Below are positions 18,916 through 27,207 of a stretch of 46,534 bases of DNA, one piece after another. Positions within the stretch are counted from its first letter, which is position 1; each line of letters starts with the position of its first letter. Both the position numbers and the translations under genes were made by a program. The stretch is from Candidatus Scalindua rubra (GTDB lineage Bacteria; Planctomycetota; Brocadiia; Brocadiales; Scalinduaceae). Under the pieces are notes generated by a model, which was not told the DNA's origin, did no database searches, and was given only the letters and a program-made list of their open reading frames with translations. The stretch is taken from contig MAYW01000018.1 of NCBI GenBank assembly GCA_001723765.1, positions 1 to 46,534 of the forward strand, written 5' to 3'.

Positions 18916-19210
18916 GCCCTGTAGAATATGTCATTTTATATCATAAGTTATGCTAAGCAATAAGATTAAAGTACTTAACCTCAAACTTCATAACTCATTA
19001 TTCAACAGGGCAAGCCCCGTAGAATTAACAATAATTGAATCTTCGAGTAATTCTATAAGTTATTATTCAACGGGGCAAGCACATGGTCAAAATGGCGTGA
19101 AGTAACGACCTGCCCCGTAGAATAGGTCATTTTATGTCATAAGTTATGCTAAGCAATAAGAAAAAAGCACTTAACCTCAAATGGCTTTGTATGTTATTAT
19201 TCGACGGGGT
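18916..19210. repeat. Three palindromic repeat units (family C)
   Basis: Three units bounded by GCCCCGTAGAAT-type left ends and ATTATTCAACGGGGC-type right ends: 18916-19011 (ends CCCTG/CAGGG), 19014-19076 and 19112-19210 (right end GGGGT). Units 1 and 3 share a nearly identical core (GTCATTTTATxTCATAAGTT, then ATGCTAAGCAATAAG and ACTTAACCTCAAA); unit 2 has a different, shorter core. They fill the space upstream of mtnP. Confidence 0.8.
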
Positions 19211-19836
19211 AAGGATGTCGTTGTAGCCATTTTGAAAGAGTTGCGCAGGATGCGCTAACTCGAAGGTTTCTCATTCTAACAATGGTTCACCAACCGTCAA
19301 GTATAAAATCTTAATCTTAATTGACAGTGAAACTAATTTTTATATAATTTAAATTAGCTCCTGTTGGTCGCTAATTTATACTTGGATTGGCTGAAATTAG
19401 CCTTTTTCTAAGATTGAAGAATAATTATAATTTCTATCAACCGTTAAAAGTTATTCATTATTTTTAAGGATTATGGCAAGGAAATGGTTTTCATAACCCT
19501 ATATATTTAAACACTTAATATAATATATTTTCTGTTAAAGTTAATATTTTGTAAACTTTTATTGGTTATTTTTTTCAAATTGGCCAAGAATATGCGTGAA
19601 AATCATAGCTCAACGTAGCCGCAACCAAAATAGTTTTAATGTCAAAACTCAAAGTTCAAAAGAAATTCGGACGGGTGTAAACGTTCGAATAACTATTTTT
19701 GCTTACCAAACCCCTGTCTGCGTGCGGTTACGCACAGGCAGGCATGGAGGTGAAAACCTGAAGGTTCCGCTACAGTTTGCAATTGTAGTACGACTAGAGG
19801 GGGTTAATTTATTTTACGATTTAGGAGAAATAAAAG
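19211..19836. other. Repeat-rich intergenic stretch
   Basis: No gene supported. It contains a GCGTGCGG-centred hairpin (CCTGTCTGCGTGCG / CGCACAGGCAGG, about 19711-19742), broken GTAGCCGC-type sequence fragments (19614, 19770), and AT-rich DNA. The promoter of the MoxR operon is expected here, but I could not place it. Confidence 0.45.
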
Positions 19837-20847
19837 GTGATGGAAGAAGTGCAAACGGATAGTTTTGAAGATGTTCAATATATAAGAGAAAAGTTTGAGA
19901 GGGTTAAAAAGGAAGTTGAAAAGGTCATAGTAGGCCAGGATGAGATGATTGAAGCTATTATTATTGCTCTTTTTTCTGATGGTCATATTCTATTGGAAGG
20001 CTATCCGGGACTAGGGAAAACTATAACCGTTAAGACCCTGTCAAGGGCAATTGATGCACAATTTCAAAGGGTTCAATTTACACCCGACCTGATACCTAGT
20101 GATATCACAGGATTTGAATTGTGTGACCCTGAAACTAGAAAAAGTACGGTACAAAAAGGGCCGGTATTTACTAACCTGCTTTTAGCAGATGAAATTAATA
20201 GGGCGCCTGCAAAGGTTCAAAGTGCCTTACTAGAGTGTATGCAAGAAAAACAGGTGACAATTGGAAGAGATACTTTTAAGCTGGAAAAGTTATTTACAGT
20301 CCTTGCCACACAGAATCCGATAGAAATTTCTGGTACGTATCTTTTGCCAGAGGCAGAGATTGACAGGTTTATGTTTAAAATCAAGATTACTTATCCTTCG
20401 TATATAGAAGAAAGGGAGATTACTGAGAGACAGGTGTTGGATGAAGAAGTTGAGCTTAATGCTATCTTAAGTCCTGAAGAAATAATTTTATTGAGGCATT
20501 TCATTACAGAAAAGATTCCTTTGCACAAAGAGTCTGTAATATTGAAATATTCAACACGCATTGTAAGAGCGACAAGGCCAGATGCTGATGGAAATGGACA
20601 TATAAATAACTTGATTATGTATGGAGCTTCACCTCGTGCTTCAATTTATCTAGCAAAGGCAGCACGTGTTTATGCTTTTTTAACAGGGAGCGAGATAATA
20701 CTGCCTGAACACATCCATAAAATGGCTTATCCTGTTTTAAGACACAGAATAATTTTAACGCACGAAGCGGAATCTCAGGGGATTGAGCCTGACGATATAA
20801 TTAATAATATATTAAAAAAGGTACCCATTTTGGAATGGGAACGGTAA
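19837..20847 (+). CDS. MoxR-family AAA+ ATPase
   Basis: AAA+ chaperone-like ATPase of 336 residues. Walker A is EGYPGLGKT, Walker B is LLLADEINRAPAKVQSALLE and sensor 1 is FTVLATQNPIE. MoxR proteins act with DUF58 and von Willebrand A (VWA) proteins in envelope or metal-cofactor maturation. It opens a plus-strand cluster followed by DUF58, a BatD-like protein, VWA, TPR and VWA genes, a Bat-like arrangement. The start is preceded by AGGAGAAATAAAAGGTG; ATG at 19837 gives the conserved N-terminus. Confidence 0.92.
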   Translation: MMEEVQTDSFEDVQYIREKFERVKKEVEKVIVGQDEMIEAIIIALFSDGHILLEGYPGLGKTITVKTLSRAIDAQFQRVQFTPDLIPSDITGFELCDPETRKSTVQKGPVFTNLLLADEINRAPAKVQSALLECMQEKQVTIGRDTFKLEKLFTVLATQNPIEISGTYLLPEAEIDRFMFKIKITYPSYIEEREITERQVLDEEVELNAILSPEEIILLRHFITEKIPLHKESVILKYSTRIVRATRPDADGNGHINNLIMYGASPRASIYLAKAARVYAFLTGSEIILPEHIHKMAYPVLRHRIILTHEAESQGIEPDDIINNILKKVPILEWER

Positions 20848-20914
20848 ACGAGGTAAGAACATAAATCGTGATTTATGGGAGTTCTTTCGCAAGAGTAATG
20901 TCATTGAATTAAGA

Positions 20915-20980
20915 AGTAGGGCGAACCTTTGGGTTTGCTTAGCCTATGCGCAAAAGCAAGGCTGAAGCCTTGCCCTACGA
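20915..20980. repeat. TAGGGCG-type palindrome
   Basis: Imperfect palindrome between the MoxR and DUF58 genes. The left end reads AGTAGGGCGAACC and the right end reads GCCTTGCCCTACGACT. Same style as 17868-17930 and 24377-24403. Confidence 0.55.
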
Positions 20981-21047
20981 CTTGAATTTGTAAATTTCGT
21001 TTGTGAAGCAAAACGCACTAAATTAACGACTGAAAGGAGTTAATTTA

Positions 21048-21902
21048 TTGAGAAGCAAGATAAGGTTACATATACAGAGAATGGTTGCTAATCTTTTTGA
21101 AGGCGCTTTCTCCAGTTATTTGAACGCAACAAGGGGGATTGAGCTTGATGAACTAAGACAATACCAGCCTGGTGATGAATTCAGGGCTATTGATTGGAAG
21201 GCTACTGCAAGAACTGGAGTTTTGCATGTTAGATTAAAGTTAGTAGATAAAAGAACCAATATATTTTTTTTGATTGACAGAAGCGGATCAAAAAAGTTTG
21301 GTTCGACAAATTTTACTAAAGAAGACATTCAGTCATCTATAATATCCATTTTGGTTCAATCTGCAACTGAAACCGGCAATCTTGTTAGTTTCATCACGTT
21401 TACTGATAGAATCGAAAAATATCTTCCTCCTCAATCAGGACAAAAAGAGAGTATAAGAATTGCCGAAAACATAATGTATGATAGAAATAAAGGCATACTT
21501 ACCGATATCAATTGTGCTTTTGAATTTTTGAATGGCATGCAATTTACACCTTCACTTGTGTTTGTGCTATCCGATTTCCTTGCACCGTTTAATTATGAAA
21601 AATCATTAAAATCCCTTGTGAAAAAACATGATGTTATTCCCGTAATTATATCTGATATAAGGGAAGAAACACTTCCTAAGACAAGAGGTTTTGTGGCAAT
21701 AAAGGATTTAGAAACACAAAGCGTGAAATATTTAGATTTGTCTAAAGGTCTTTTTGCAAATTCACAACATTTTAATTTATTTAGTAAACTTAATCTTGAT
21801 TATCTTACATTGATGACTGATCAGAATGAAGAGCAATGGACAAGGGCCTTGTCAGATTTTTTTGATAAGAGAATGAGGCGGAGAAGCAGGATAAAGAGAT
21901 GA
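21048..21902 (+). CDS. DUF58 domain protein
   Basis: Protein of 284 residues starting TTG behind an AAAGGAG site 8 bases away. The DUF58 motif YQPGDEFRAIDWKATARTG (about 38-56) is followed by a VWA-like fold (FFLIDRSGSKKFG). DUF58 proteins pair with MoxR ATPases. The gene end overlaps the next start by four bases (ATGA), showing tight coupling. Confidence 0.87.
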   Translation: MRSKIRLHIQRMVANLFEGAFSSYLNATRGIELDELRQYQPGDEFRAIDWKATARTGVLHVRLKLVDKRTNIFFLIDRSGSKKFGSTNFTKEDIQSSIISILVQSATETGNLVSFITFTDRIEKYLPPQSGQKESIRIAENIMYDRNKGILTDINCAFEFLNGMQFTPSLVFVLSDFLAPFNYEKSLKSLVKKHDVIPVIISDIREETLPKTRGFVAIKDLETQSVKYLDLSKGLFANSQHFNLFSKLNLDYLTLMTDQNEEQWTRALSDFFDKRMRRRSRIKR

Positions 21903-23308
21903 AAAGAGTTTTATTTATAACCTTTTTGTGTATGTTTGTATTTCTTATAAGTTTTAACACTTGTAAAGCTCAGCAGTCAGGTTATGGGCAAAAACAAGAG
22001 TATGGAGATTCTGTTCAACCACGTGATACAGATAGTTTAATACCCGAAATAAGTGCGCCAGTTGAGTTATGGCTGTTTGTAGAAAACTACCGGTTCATCA
22101 CAGGCAAAATGATACATTTGACTTTGCAGATGATATGGAAGTTGGGCGTTAGTGTAAATGTAGAAGAATTTGAAAAGGTTGATCTTTCTCCCTTTAAGAT
22201 AGAAAATGTAACTATTGGGGAAAGACAAATATTTAATAATGATTGTGATTTCCGTGTCATAACTTACACACTATCTTTGCCTGATGATGCAAAAGAGGGA
22301 GTGTATACTATACCCTCATTTTCTATTCCTTATAAAGATGAAGCAAATGAGACCACCGGGCAAGCACAGACAACTCGCATGGCATTAAAGAAGGTTCCAA
22401 TTATGGTAGAGACGAAATTGGATAGAGATGTATTGGATATTGGAGATAGGCTTAAATATGAACTTACAATATGGCATGAGAAATATGTAAGGATACTTAA
22501 AGAAAATATGGAAAAACTAAATCTCAATCCGTTTCAGGTAATAAATTTCAACATTAATGAGGAAACGGAAGGTCGATTGGGAAAGACAACTATGAAATAT
22601 GAACTCTCAATTTATGAATTGCCTGATAAGAATAAAGATTTTGAAATTCCTTCATTGCCCGTACTGTATTATTTTGAGCATGAAGGAGAATCTGAACGAG
22701 AAGACAAAAAAGAATTAGTTGAAACAAAAGAGATAAATACTCCTGCAATTCCTGTTTTAATTAATAGTTTATTAAAAAGAATTGATGTGCCTCTTGAAAG
22801 CATAAAAGGTCCTGTTGTATATTCGAAAAGGGATACACGTCTGAAAGGTCATTTGCCCATCGTTATTGGAGTTTTCATAATAATTGTTTTAGGAGCAAAC
22901 GAAATAAGAAAACTTACAAGCAAGGTAGCTAAGGTTGTTAGAGAAAGGATGGCAGAGTCTTCCCTTGTACACGCGGAAAAGTTAGAAAATCTGATTGCAG
23001 ATTTTAATACTGATGTGGAAACTGATGAATTGAGAGAGTCCGTTATTAATGTTGATTGTGCTTCAAGGGTCTTTTTAGGAGCATTGGTGGAGATGCCCGG
23101 GGAAGAAGTGCTTTCATTTACCACGACGAAACTTATCAATACAATTAGAAGTAAAAAGTTAGCGGAAAAAATAGTTGGAAGTGCAAATAATGCGCTTAAA
23201 TTGTTTGACTCTATAATCTTTGGTGATGTTGATAAGGAAGTGGTTGAAAAAGCCATGAATGAGGTACAAGAGATTTTGAAAGAAACCAAGAAGCGCGGTT
23301 ATTATTAA
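21899..23308 (+). CDS. BatD-like exported membrane protein
   Basis: Protein of 469 residues with an N-terminal signal (FITFLCMFVFLISFNTCKAQ), a beta-rich extracytoplasmic part with two immunoglobulin-like stretches (DRDVLDIGDRLKYELTIWHE typical), a transmembrane helix about 319-335 (HLPIVIGVFIIIVLGAN) and a helical cytoplasmic tail. Topology and position between DUF58 and VWA genes fit BatD/oxygen-tolerance proteins, though sequence similarity is weak by eye. Confidence 0.65.
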   Translation: MKRVLFITFLCMFVFLISFNTCKAQQSGYGQKQEYGDSVQPRDTDSLIPEISAPVELWLFVENYRFITGKMIHLTLQMIWKLGVSVNVEEFEKVDLSPFKIENVTIGERQIFNNDCDFRVITYTLSLPDDAKEGVYTIPSFSIPYKDEANETTGQAQTTRMALKKVPIMVETKLDRDVLDIGDRLKYELTIWHEKYVRILKENMEKLNLNPFQVINFNINEETEGRLGKTTMKYELSIYELPDKNKDFEIPSLPVLYYFEHEGESEREDKKELVETKEINTPAIPVLINSLLKRIDVPLESIKGPVVYSKRDTRLKGHLPIVIGVFIIIVLGANEIRKLTSKVAKVVRERMAESSLVHAEKLENLIADFNTDVETDELRESVINVDCASRVFLGALVEMPGEEVLSFTTTKLINTIRSKKLAEKIVGSANNALKLFDSIIFGDVDKEVVEKAMNEVQEILKETKKRGYY

Positions 23309-23343
23309 CACTTTAGTTAAATAGATTTTAGAAATTGCAAGGC

Positions 23344-24366
23344 ATGAATTTAGGAAATCCCATCTTTCTTATAGCATTGGTTCCTTTTGTTTTCTTAATC
23401 TTTTTAAGAAGGGAAAAGAAATACTTAGGTTATTCAAGTACGAGCCATTTAAAAGGAACTAAGAATATCAAAACCTTCATAAGACGACTGCCAAAGGTAT
23501 TATGCTTTCTCGCCATATTCTTTGCCATCCTTGCATTCTCCAAGCCACAATTTGACTATCACGAAACAGAAGTTGCATACCAGGGGCGTGAAATAATACT
23601 ATCCATAGATACATCGTTCAGTATGACGGGTGAAGCAATGGAAAAAATCAGGGATATTGCAAAGGGTTTTATAAAGAAAAGAAGTCATGATATGATAGGT
23701 ATTACCATTTACGGAACAGATGCAGTAGTCGTTGTATTGCCTACATGGGAAACACAACTGTTAGATAAGTCATTAGACCGGATTAAGCCGCATCATGTTG
23801 GTGTCCGCACTGCCATCGGTGAAGGGCTTTTCACTTCCATACTTGCTCTTATTGAAAGGGATATGGGCCAGGTTTATGAAATTAACAAGTTAAGAAAGAG
23901 TATGAACAGGGAGAAAGGGCTTGGTAAATATGCGCTTGATTTTGTAAAAATGGTCGAGAAAAGAGGCACAATGAAGAATAAGGTAATAGTTTTGTTTACA
24001 GATGGCATATACAATGTAGGAATGGAGCCGAGCAGACCACTCCGTTTTATTAAGAGGTTGGGGGTCAAGGTATACGTGGTTGCCGTACCTTCATCTGGTG
24101 AAACAGGCGTGGAGCATGAACAGGCTGCTGAAAGGATAGCGTCATTGAAAAGGGGTGTTGAGTCAACGGGTGGGCAATATTTTGCAGCTGAGAATTATGA
24201 AGAGGTGGAACAGTTTTATTCAGAAATTGACAGGATTGAAAAGGATAAGATAATAATGGAAAAGGTTGTGAAAAAGAAAGACCTATTCTTTTTTCCTACA
24301 GCTATTAGTATTTGTTTCTTATTAGGAATGGTTTTAATAGAAAATATCTGGCTAAAGATTCCTTGA
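23344..24366 (+). CDS. VWA domain membrane protein (BatA/BatB-like)
   Basis: About 340 residues: one N-terminal helix (NPIFLIALVPFVFLIFL), a second near 45-65, a VWA domain with MIDAS motif DTSFSMTG and a C-terminal helix. An in-frame TTG at 23335 would add three residues; I prefer ATG 23344 because it gives the usual MxxGNPxFL start, but neither has a good ribosome-binding site. Likely partner of the second VWA protein at 25617. Confidence 0.82.
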   Translation: MNLGNPIFLIALVPFVFLIFLRREKKYLGYSSTSHLKGTKNIKTFIRRLPKVLCFLAIFFAILAFSKPQFDYHETEVAYQGREIILSIDTSFSMTGEAMEKIRDIAKGFIKKRSHDMIGITIYGTDAVVVVLPTWETQLLDKSLDRIKPHHVGVRTAIGEGLFTSILALIERDMGQVYEINKLRKSMNREKGLGKYALDFVKMVEKRGTMKNKVIVLFTDGIYNVGMEPSRPLRFIKRLGVKVYVVAVPSSGETGVEHEQAAERIASLKRGVESTGGQYFAAENYEEVEQFYSEIDRIEKDKIIMEKVVKKKDLFFFPTAISICFLLGMVLIENIWLKIP

Positions 24367-24376
24367 ATCATGCGTT

Positions 24377-24403
24377 GTAGGGGCGTATGGCAATACGCCC
24401 TTA
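24377..24403. repeat. Short GTAGGGGCGTAT palindrome
   Basis: GTAGGGGCGTAT / ATACGCCCTTAC hairpin in the 99-base gap between the VWA gene and the lipoprotein gene. This is a common dispersed bacterial palindrome style and could terminate or attenuate the operon. Confidence 0.5.
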
Positions 24404-24465
24404 CGATACAAGACCAGAGTGATTTTGTGTCTTAGTGTCATCGAGGCAAAAAAAGGAAAAAATAA

Positions 24466-25050
24466 ATGAACAAAAATACCATAATTAAAGTATCGCTTCT
24501 TATCCTGGCAATCGTTTTGATAACTTGTGGAAGGGGATTTTGGAATCAATGCAAATTAACTGATAATGTAAAAAAAGACATAGTAATGGGAAGATACAAT
24601 AAAGCTCTTGAGTCATTGGAAGAAGCGAGGAAATCAAAATTGTACAGGCTTTCCAAGTATTTGGGTAAAGAAGACCTATATATTGCGTACAATACTGGAG
24701 TGGTATTGATGTTAATGGGAGATAATAAGAGAGCGGGGGTAGAATTTAAACAGGCAGCCAGATCAAACAATGATGCAATTAAAGAAAATGCTATATATAA
24801 CAGGGCTAATTTAATAGCAACAAATATGGATTTTATTACGGCTGCAGAAGAATATGCGAAGGCGCTTAGAATAGATCCTGAGGATTTTAAGGCAAAGAAG
24901 AATCTTGAAAGAATGCGATTGGGACAAAAACAACTCACAACATTGTTCAGCCCCGTGAAACAAGAGAGAGAAGAAAGAATTCAGTCCTTAAAACTCATCC
25001 CATGGGGGAATAAATATAGATACAGTGGTGATCAAAAGATTAGATGGTGA
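24466..25050 (+). CDS. Lipoprotein with TPR repeats (BatC-like)
   Basis: Protein of 194 residues. The N-terminus has a lipoprotein signal (KVSLLILAIVLITCG, Cys about 22), then at least three tetratricopeptide-like helices (YNTGVVLMLMGDNKRAGVEF; YNRANLIATNMDFITAAEEY; ALRIDPEDFKAKKNLE). TPR proteins in this position of Bat operons are called BatC or fused to BatB. The short tail is basic. Confidence 0.7.
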   Translation: MNKNTIIKVSLLILAIVLITCGRGFWNQCKLTDNVKKDIVMGRYNKALESLEEARKSKLYRLSKYLGKEDLYIAYNTGVVLMLMGDNKRAGVEFKQAARSNNDAIKENAIYNRANLIATNMDFITAAEEYAKALRIDPEDFKAKKNLERMRLGQKQLTTLFSPVKQEREERIQSLKLIPWGNKYRYSGDQKIRW

Positions 25051-25315
25051 CGTCCCATTTTTTAAGAGGAAGTAGGGAAAAAGGGAGCAAACGCTTCCTT
25101 TTTTAATATTTGGTCATCTCACGCTTTTACCGCAGCCCCTGTTTTTGGGGAAACTCGTGATATAGAAAATAACCATCAGAGCAGACTGATACTTCAAGAA
25201 CAACAAAGGACAATCAGCATTATCTGCAAAAGTAAAAGAACTTGAGGATGAGATACAATGTGGATATAATAAAAATTTATATGATAATTTATCTAATTCG
25301 TAAGGAGTCTCCATA
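25051..25315. other. Intergenic region with a possible gene remnant
   Basis: A stretch ending at 25303 stays open in one plus frame and encodes a hydrophilic helical peptide (KGQSALSAKVKELEDEIQ) but has no start codon after its upstream stop. It may be the tail of a decayed coiled-coil gene inserted into the Bat-like operon along with the next gene. Confidence 0.35.
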
Positions 25316-25582
25316 ATGTCTGATGCGGCAATGTTTGACACATTGGCATATGCCAAAAAACTCAAATCAGCAGGCTTTACGGAAGAACAAGCAGAAATAC
25401 AGGCAGAGGCTTTAGCCGGAATCATCGATGAGAAACTTGCCACCAAACAAGACATTCGTGATTTAAGCCGTGACATAAAAGAAATGGAAATCCGACTTAA
25501 ACATGACTTAACTCTACGTTTGGGAGCTATGCTGGCGGCCGGTATGGCTATAATTGCCACGATAGTCAAGTTGATTAGTTGA
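25316..25582 (+). CDS. DUF1640-like coiled-coil membrane protein
   Basis: Protein of 88 residues: FDTLAYAKKLKSAGFTEEQAE, a coiled coil (LATKQDIRDLSRDIKEMEIRL) and one C-terminal helix (LGAMLAAGMAIIATIVKLI). This layout is typical of the small bacterial DUF1640/CCDC90-like family; function unknown. It interrupts the Bat-like gene series and has its own AAGGAG site, so it is probably an independent insertion. Confidence 0.75.
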   Translation: MSDAAMFDTLAYAKKLKSAGFTEEQAEIQAEALAGIIDEKLATKQDIRDLSRDIKEMEIRLKHDLTLRLGAMLAAGMAIIATIVKLIS

Positions 25583-25616
25583 TTAGATTATCAAGTGCAG
25601 TATTTTCTTTAAAAAA

Positions 25617-26627
25617 ATGTTATTCTTTTCACACGAACAGTATTTAACTTATATATATTTTACCGTTGTAATTATTTTTCTTGCATATCTTTATTCAACG
25701 GGAAGAAAAAGGAAGTGGTTAAAGAGTTTTGGTGGACTTAACATACTACAAAGATTTAGTAAAATACCACTTACTATCCGCAATATTATCAAAGGCTTTG
25801 TAGTTAGCGCCTCTTTTTGTGGACTTTGTATGGTACTTATAGAGCCAAAATGGCAAACTACTGAAGAGTATTATGAAAAAGAAGGGATGGAAATTGTTTT
25901 TGTCCTGGATGTGTCATTAAGTATGCTGGCTGAAGACGTAAAGCCTAATAGATTACAAAGGGCAAAGATTGAGATGGAAAATTTAATTAAAGACCTTGAA
26001 AATGATTATCTTGGTCTGGTAGTGTTTGCAGGACGTGCATTTTCCATGCTTCCTTATTTAACGATGGATTATGATAGTATTTTCTTAAGAATTTTGCACA
26101 TGGTTAACGAAAACTATGCGCGTTTCGTACCTTATGGTACGAATGTTGGAAATGCGCTGCTTATTGCAATAGAGTCGTTCAGCAAGGTACAAAGAGAAAA
26201 GGTGCTTATCTTTCTCACGGATGGCGAAGAACGATTAGCGGTTAGAAGTCAAGTTGCAGAGGCTGTTAAAATGTTACTCGAAAGAAAGGATATTTCAATT
26301 TATTTGATAGGTATTGGAGATCCGTTAGAAGCTTCACCAATTCCAAAGAAGGATAAAAATGGACACATAATTGGATACGAAGTTGATATGGAAGGCGAAA
26401 TAATCAAGACTAAACCCAATCCTTCTTTATTACAAGAAATTGCCAAGCTAACCGGTGGCACATATATTCATGATGCTACCGGTGATGAACTTAAGGGCAT
26501 TTTTAAACGTGTTGTCGAAAAGCATAGAAAAATCATAGGAACAAAAACCAGGAATATAGTCAAGGATGTTTCTCAACATTTTTTGGGGGGCTCGTTATTA
26601 CTTTTAGCAATCTTTCTTTTATTATAA
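25617..26627 (+). CDS. VWA domain membrane protein (BatA/BatB-like)
   Basis: Protein of 336 residues: helices near 8-26 and 58-78, a VWA domain with MIDAS DVSLSM (about 98-103) and the NVGNAL/FLTDGEE motifs, and a C-terminal helix. A loop with KKDKNGHIIGYEVDMEGEIIKTK is typical of BatA-type proteins. It shares family and topology with 23344-24366; the two probably act with MoxR as an envelope complex. Confidence 0.85.
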   Translation: MLFFSHEQYLTYIYFTVVIIFLAYLYSTGRKRKWLKSFGGLNILQRFSKIPLTIRNIIKGFVVSASFCGLCMVLIEPKWQTTEEYYEKEGMEIVFVLDVSLSMLAEDVKPNRLQRAKIEMENLIKDLENDYLGLVVFAGRAFSMLPYLTMDYDSIFLRILHMVNENYARFVPYGTNVGNALLIAIESFSKVQREKVLIFLTDGEERLAVRSQVAEAVKMLLERKDISIYLIGIGDPLEASPIPKKDKNGHIIGYEVDMEGEIIKTKPNPSLLQEIAKLTGGTYIHDATGDELKGIFKRVVEKHRKIIGTKTRNIVKDVSQHFLGGSLLLLAIFLLL

Positions 26628-26714
26628 CTGTAGAGAGTAGAATGTAGAAAGTAGAGAGATGGAAAATACAAAAATAAAAAGCATTGAAGATTTTATAGTA
26701 TATCAAAAAGCTGT

Positions 26715-27003
26715 AACCCCTCACTTTTTTAAGTTATGCATTATGTATATATTATAAAGAGTATTAAAACTAAGAAAATTTACATTGGTTATACCTCAGA
26801 CTTAAAAAGAAGATTAAAGGAACATAATGAAGGGAAAAACTATACCACTCTGAGGATGTTGCCTATAGAATTAGTCTATTATGAGGCATACAAATCAAAA
26901 GAAGATGCAAAAAATAGAGAAAAACAATTAAAACGATATGGTAATGCCTTATTATTTTTAAAGAAACGCATAAAAAAGTGTTTGTTGTAAAAGTGTGGGG
27001 TTA
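26715..27003 (+). mobile_element. Small GIY-YIG element with inverted ends
   Basis: Ends AACCCCTCACTTTTTT (left) and AAAAGTGTGGGGTT (right) are near-perfect inverted repeats around a single GIY-YIG ORF. It sits inside the four-helix-bundle gene, which suggests this unit moved as a discrete piece. Confidence 0.5.
26736..26990 (+). CDS. GIY-YIG endonuclease domain protein
   Basis: Minimal GIY-YIG nuclease of 84 residues: YVYIIKS, IYIGYTSDLKRRLKEHN with the catalytic Tyr/Arg, the Glu in VYYEAYKSKEDAKNREKQLK and a basic tail. Many bacteria carry short stand-alone copies like this (URI-type); some may act as homing or repair nucleases. Location inside another gene's remains points to mobility. 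Confidence 0.88.
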   Translation: MHYVYIIKSIKTKKIYIGYTSDLKRRLKEHNEGKNYTTLRMLPIELVYYEAYKSKEDAKNREKQLKRYGNALLFLKKRIKKCLL

Positions 27004-27207
27004 GAATTTCAAAAGGCTCAGCGGGTGAGGCAAGAGGAAGGTATAAAAGATTAAAAAAGTTATTTTCTCAGGAAGTAATTAATATGCGTGTGTCAGAATT
27101 GAATGAGATTAGGGCTATGTTAGCATCTTTAATTGACAAATGGAAATAATTCTCTCTACAATCTATTTGCTACTCTCTACTTAATTTTTATAAGGGGGAT
27201 AAATAAG

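Larger units (their letters stand above)
26659..27149 (+). pseudogene. Disrupted four-helix bundle protein gene
   Basis: N-terminal fragment 26659-26715 and C-terminal fragment about 27004-27149 of a small S23/four-helix-bundle family protein. The fragments flank a GIY-YIG gene. The conserved start (IKSIEDFxVYQKA) and the S-x-G-S-A-G-E motif are both visible. The intact protein would be about 110-120 residues, so roughly 50 residues of the centre are lost. Confidence 0.55.
26629..27181. mobile_element. Four-helix-bundle (S23-like) element with inverted repeats, disrupted
   Basis: Inverted repeats GTAGAGAGTAGAATGTAGAA... (26629-26658) and CTCTCTACAATCTATTTGCT... (27152-27181) bracket two fragments of a four-helix-bundle gene. 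The 5' piece starts at ATG 26659 (MENTKIKSIEDFIVYQKAV); the 3' piece (ISKGSAGEARGRYKRLKK... ending DKWK at 27149) lies beyond a GIY-YIG gene. The middle of the bundle gene is missing, so this is an insertion with deletion. Confidence 0.6.

Noticed and set aside
19596..19862. 88-residue plus ORF upstream of the MoxR gene
   Set aside because: Covers repeat fragments, has no recognisable domain and overlaps the start of the MoxR gene in another frame.
17868..24403. Scattered TAGGGCG-type palindromes considered as a CRISPR-like array
   Set aside because: Units are far apart, differ in sequence and are palindromic with no regular spacers; no cas genes are present.
25114..25569. 151-residue minus ORF
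   Set aside because: Antisense to the DUF1640-like gene; Ser/Ile/Ala-rich translation typical of a shadow frame.
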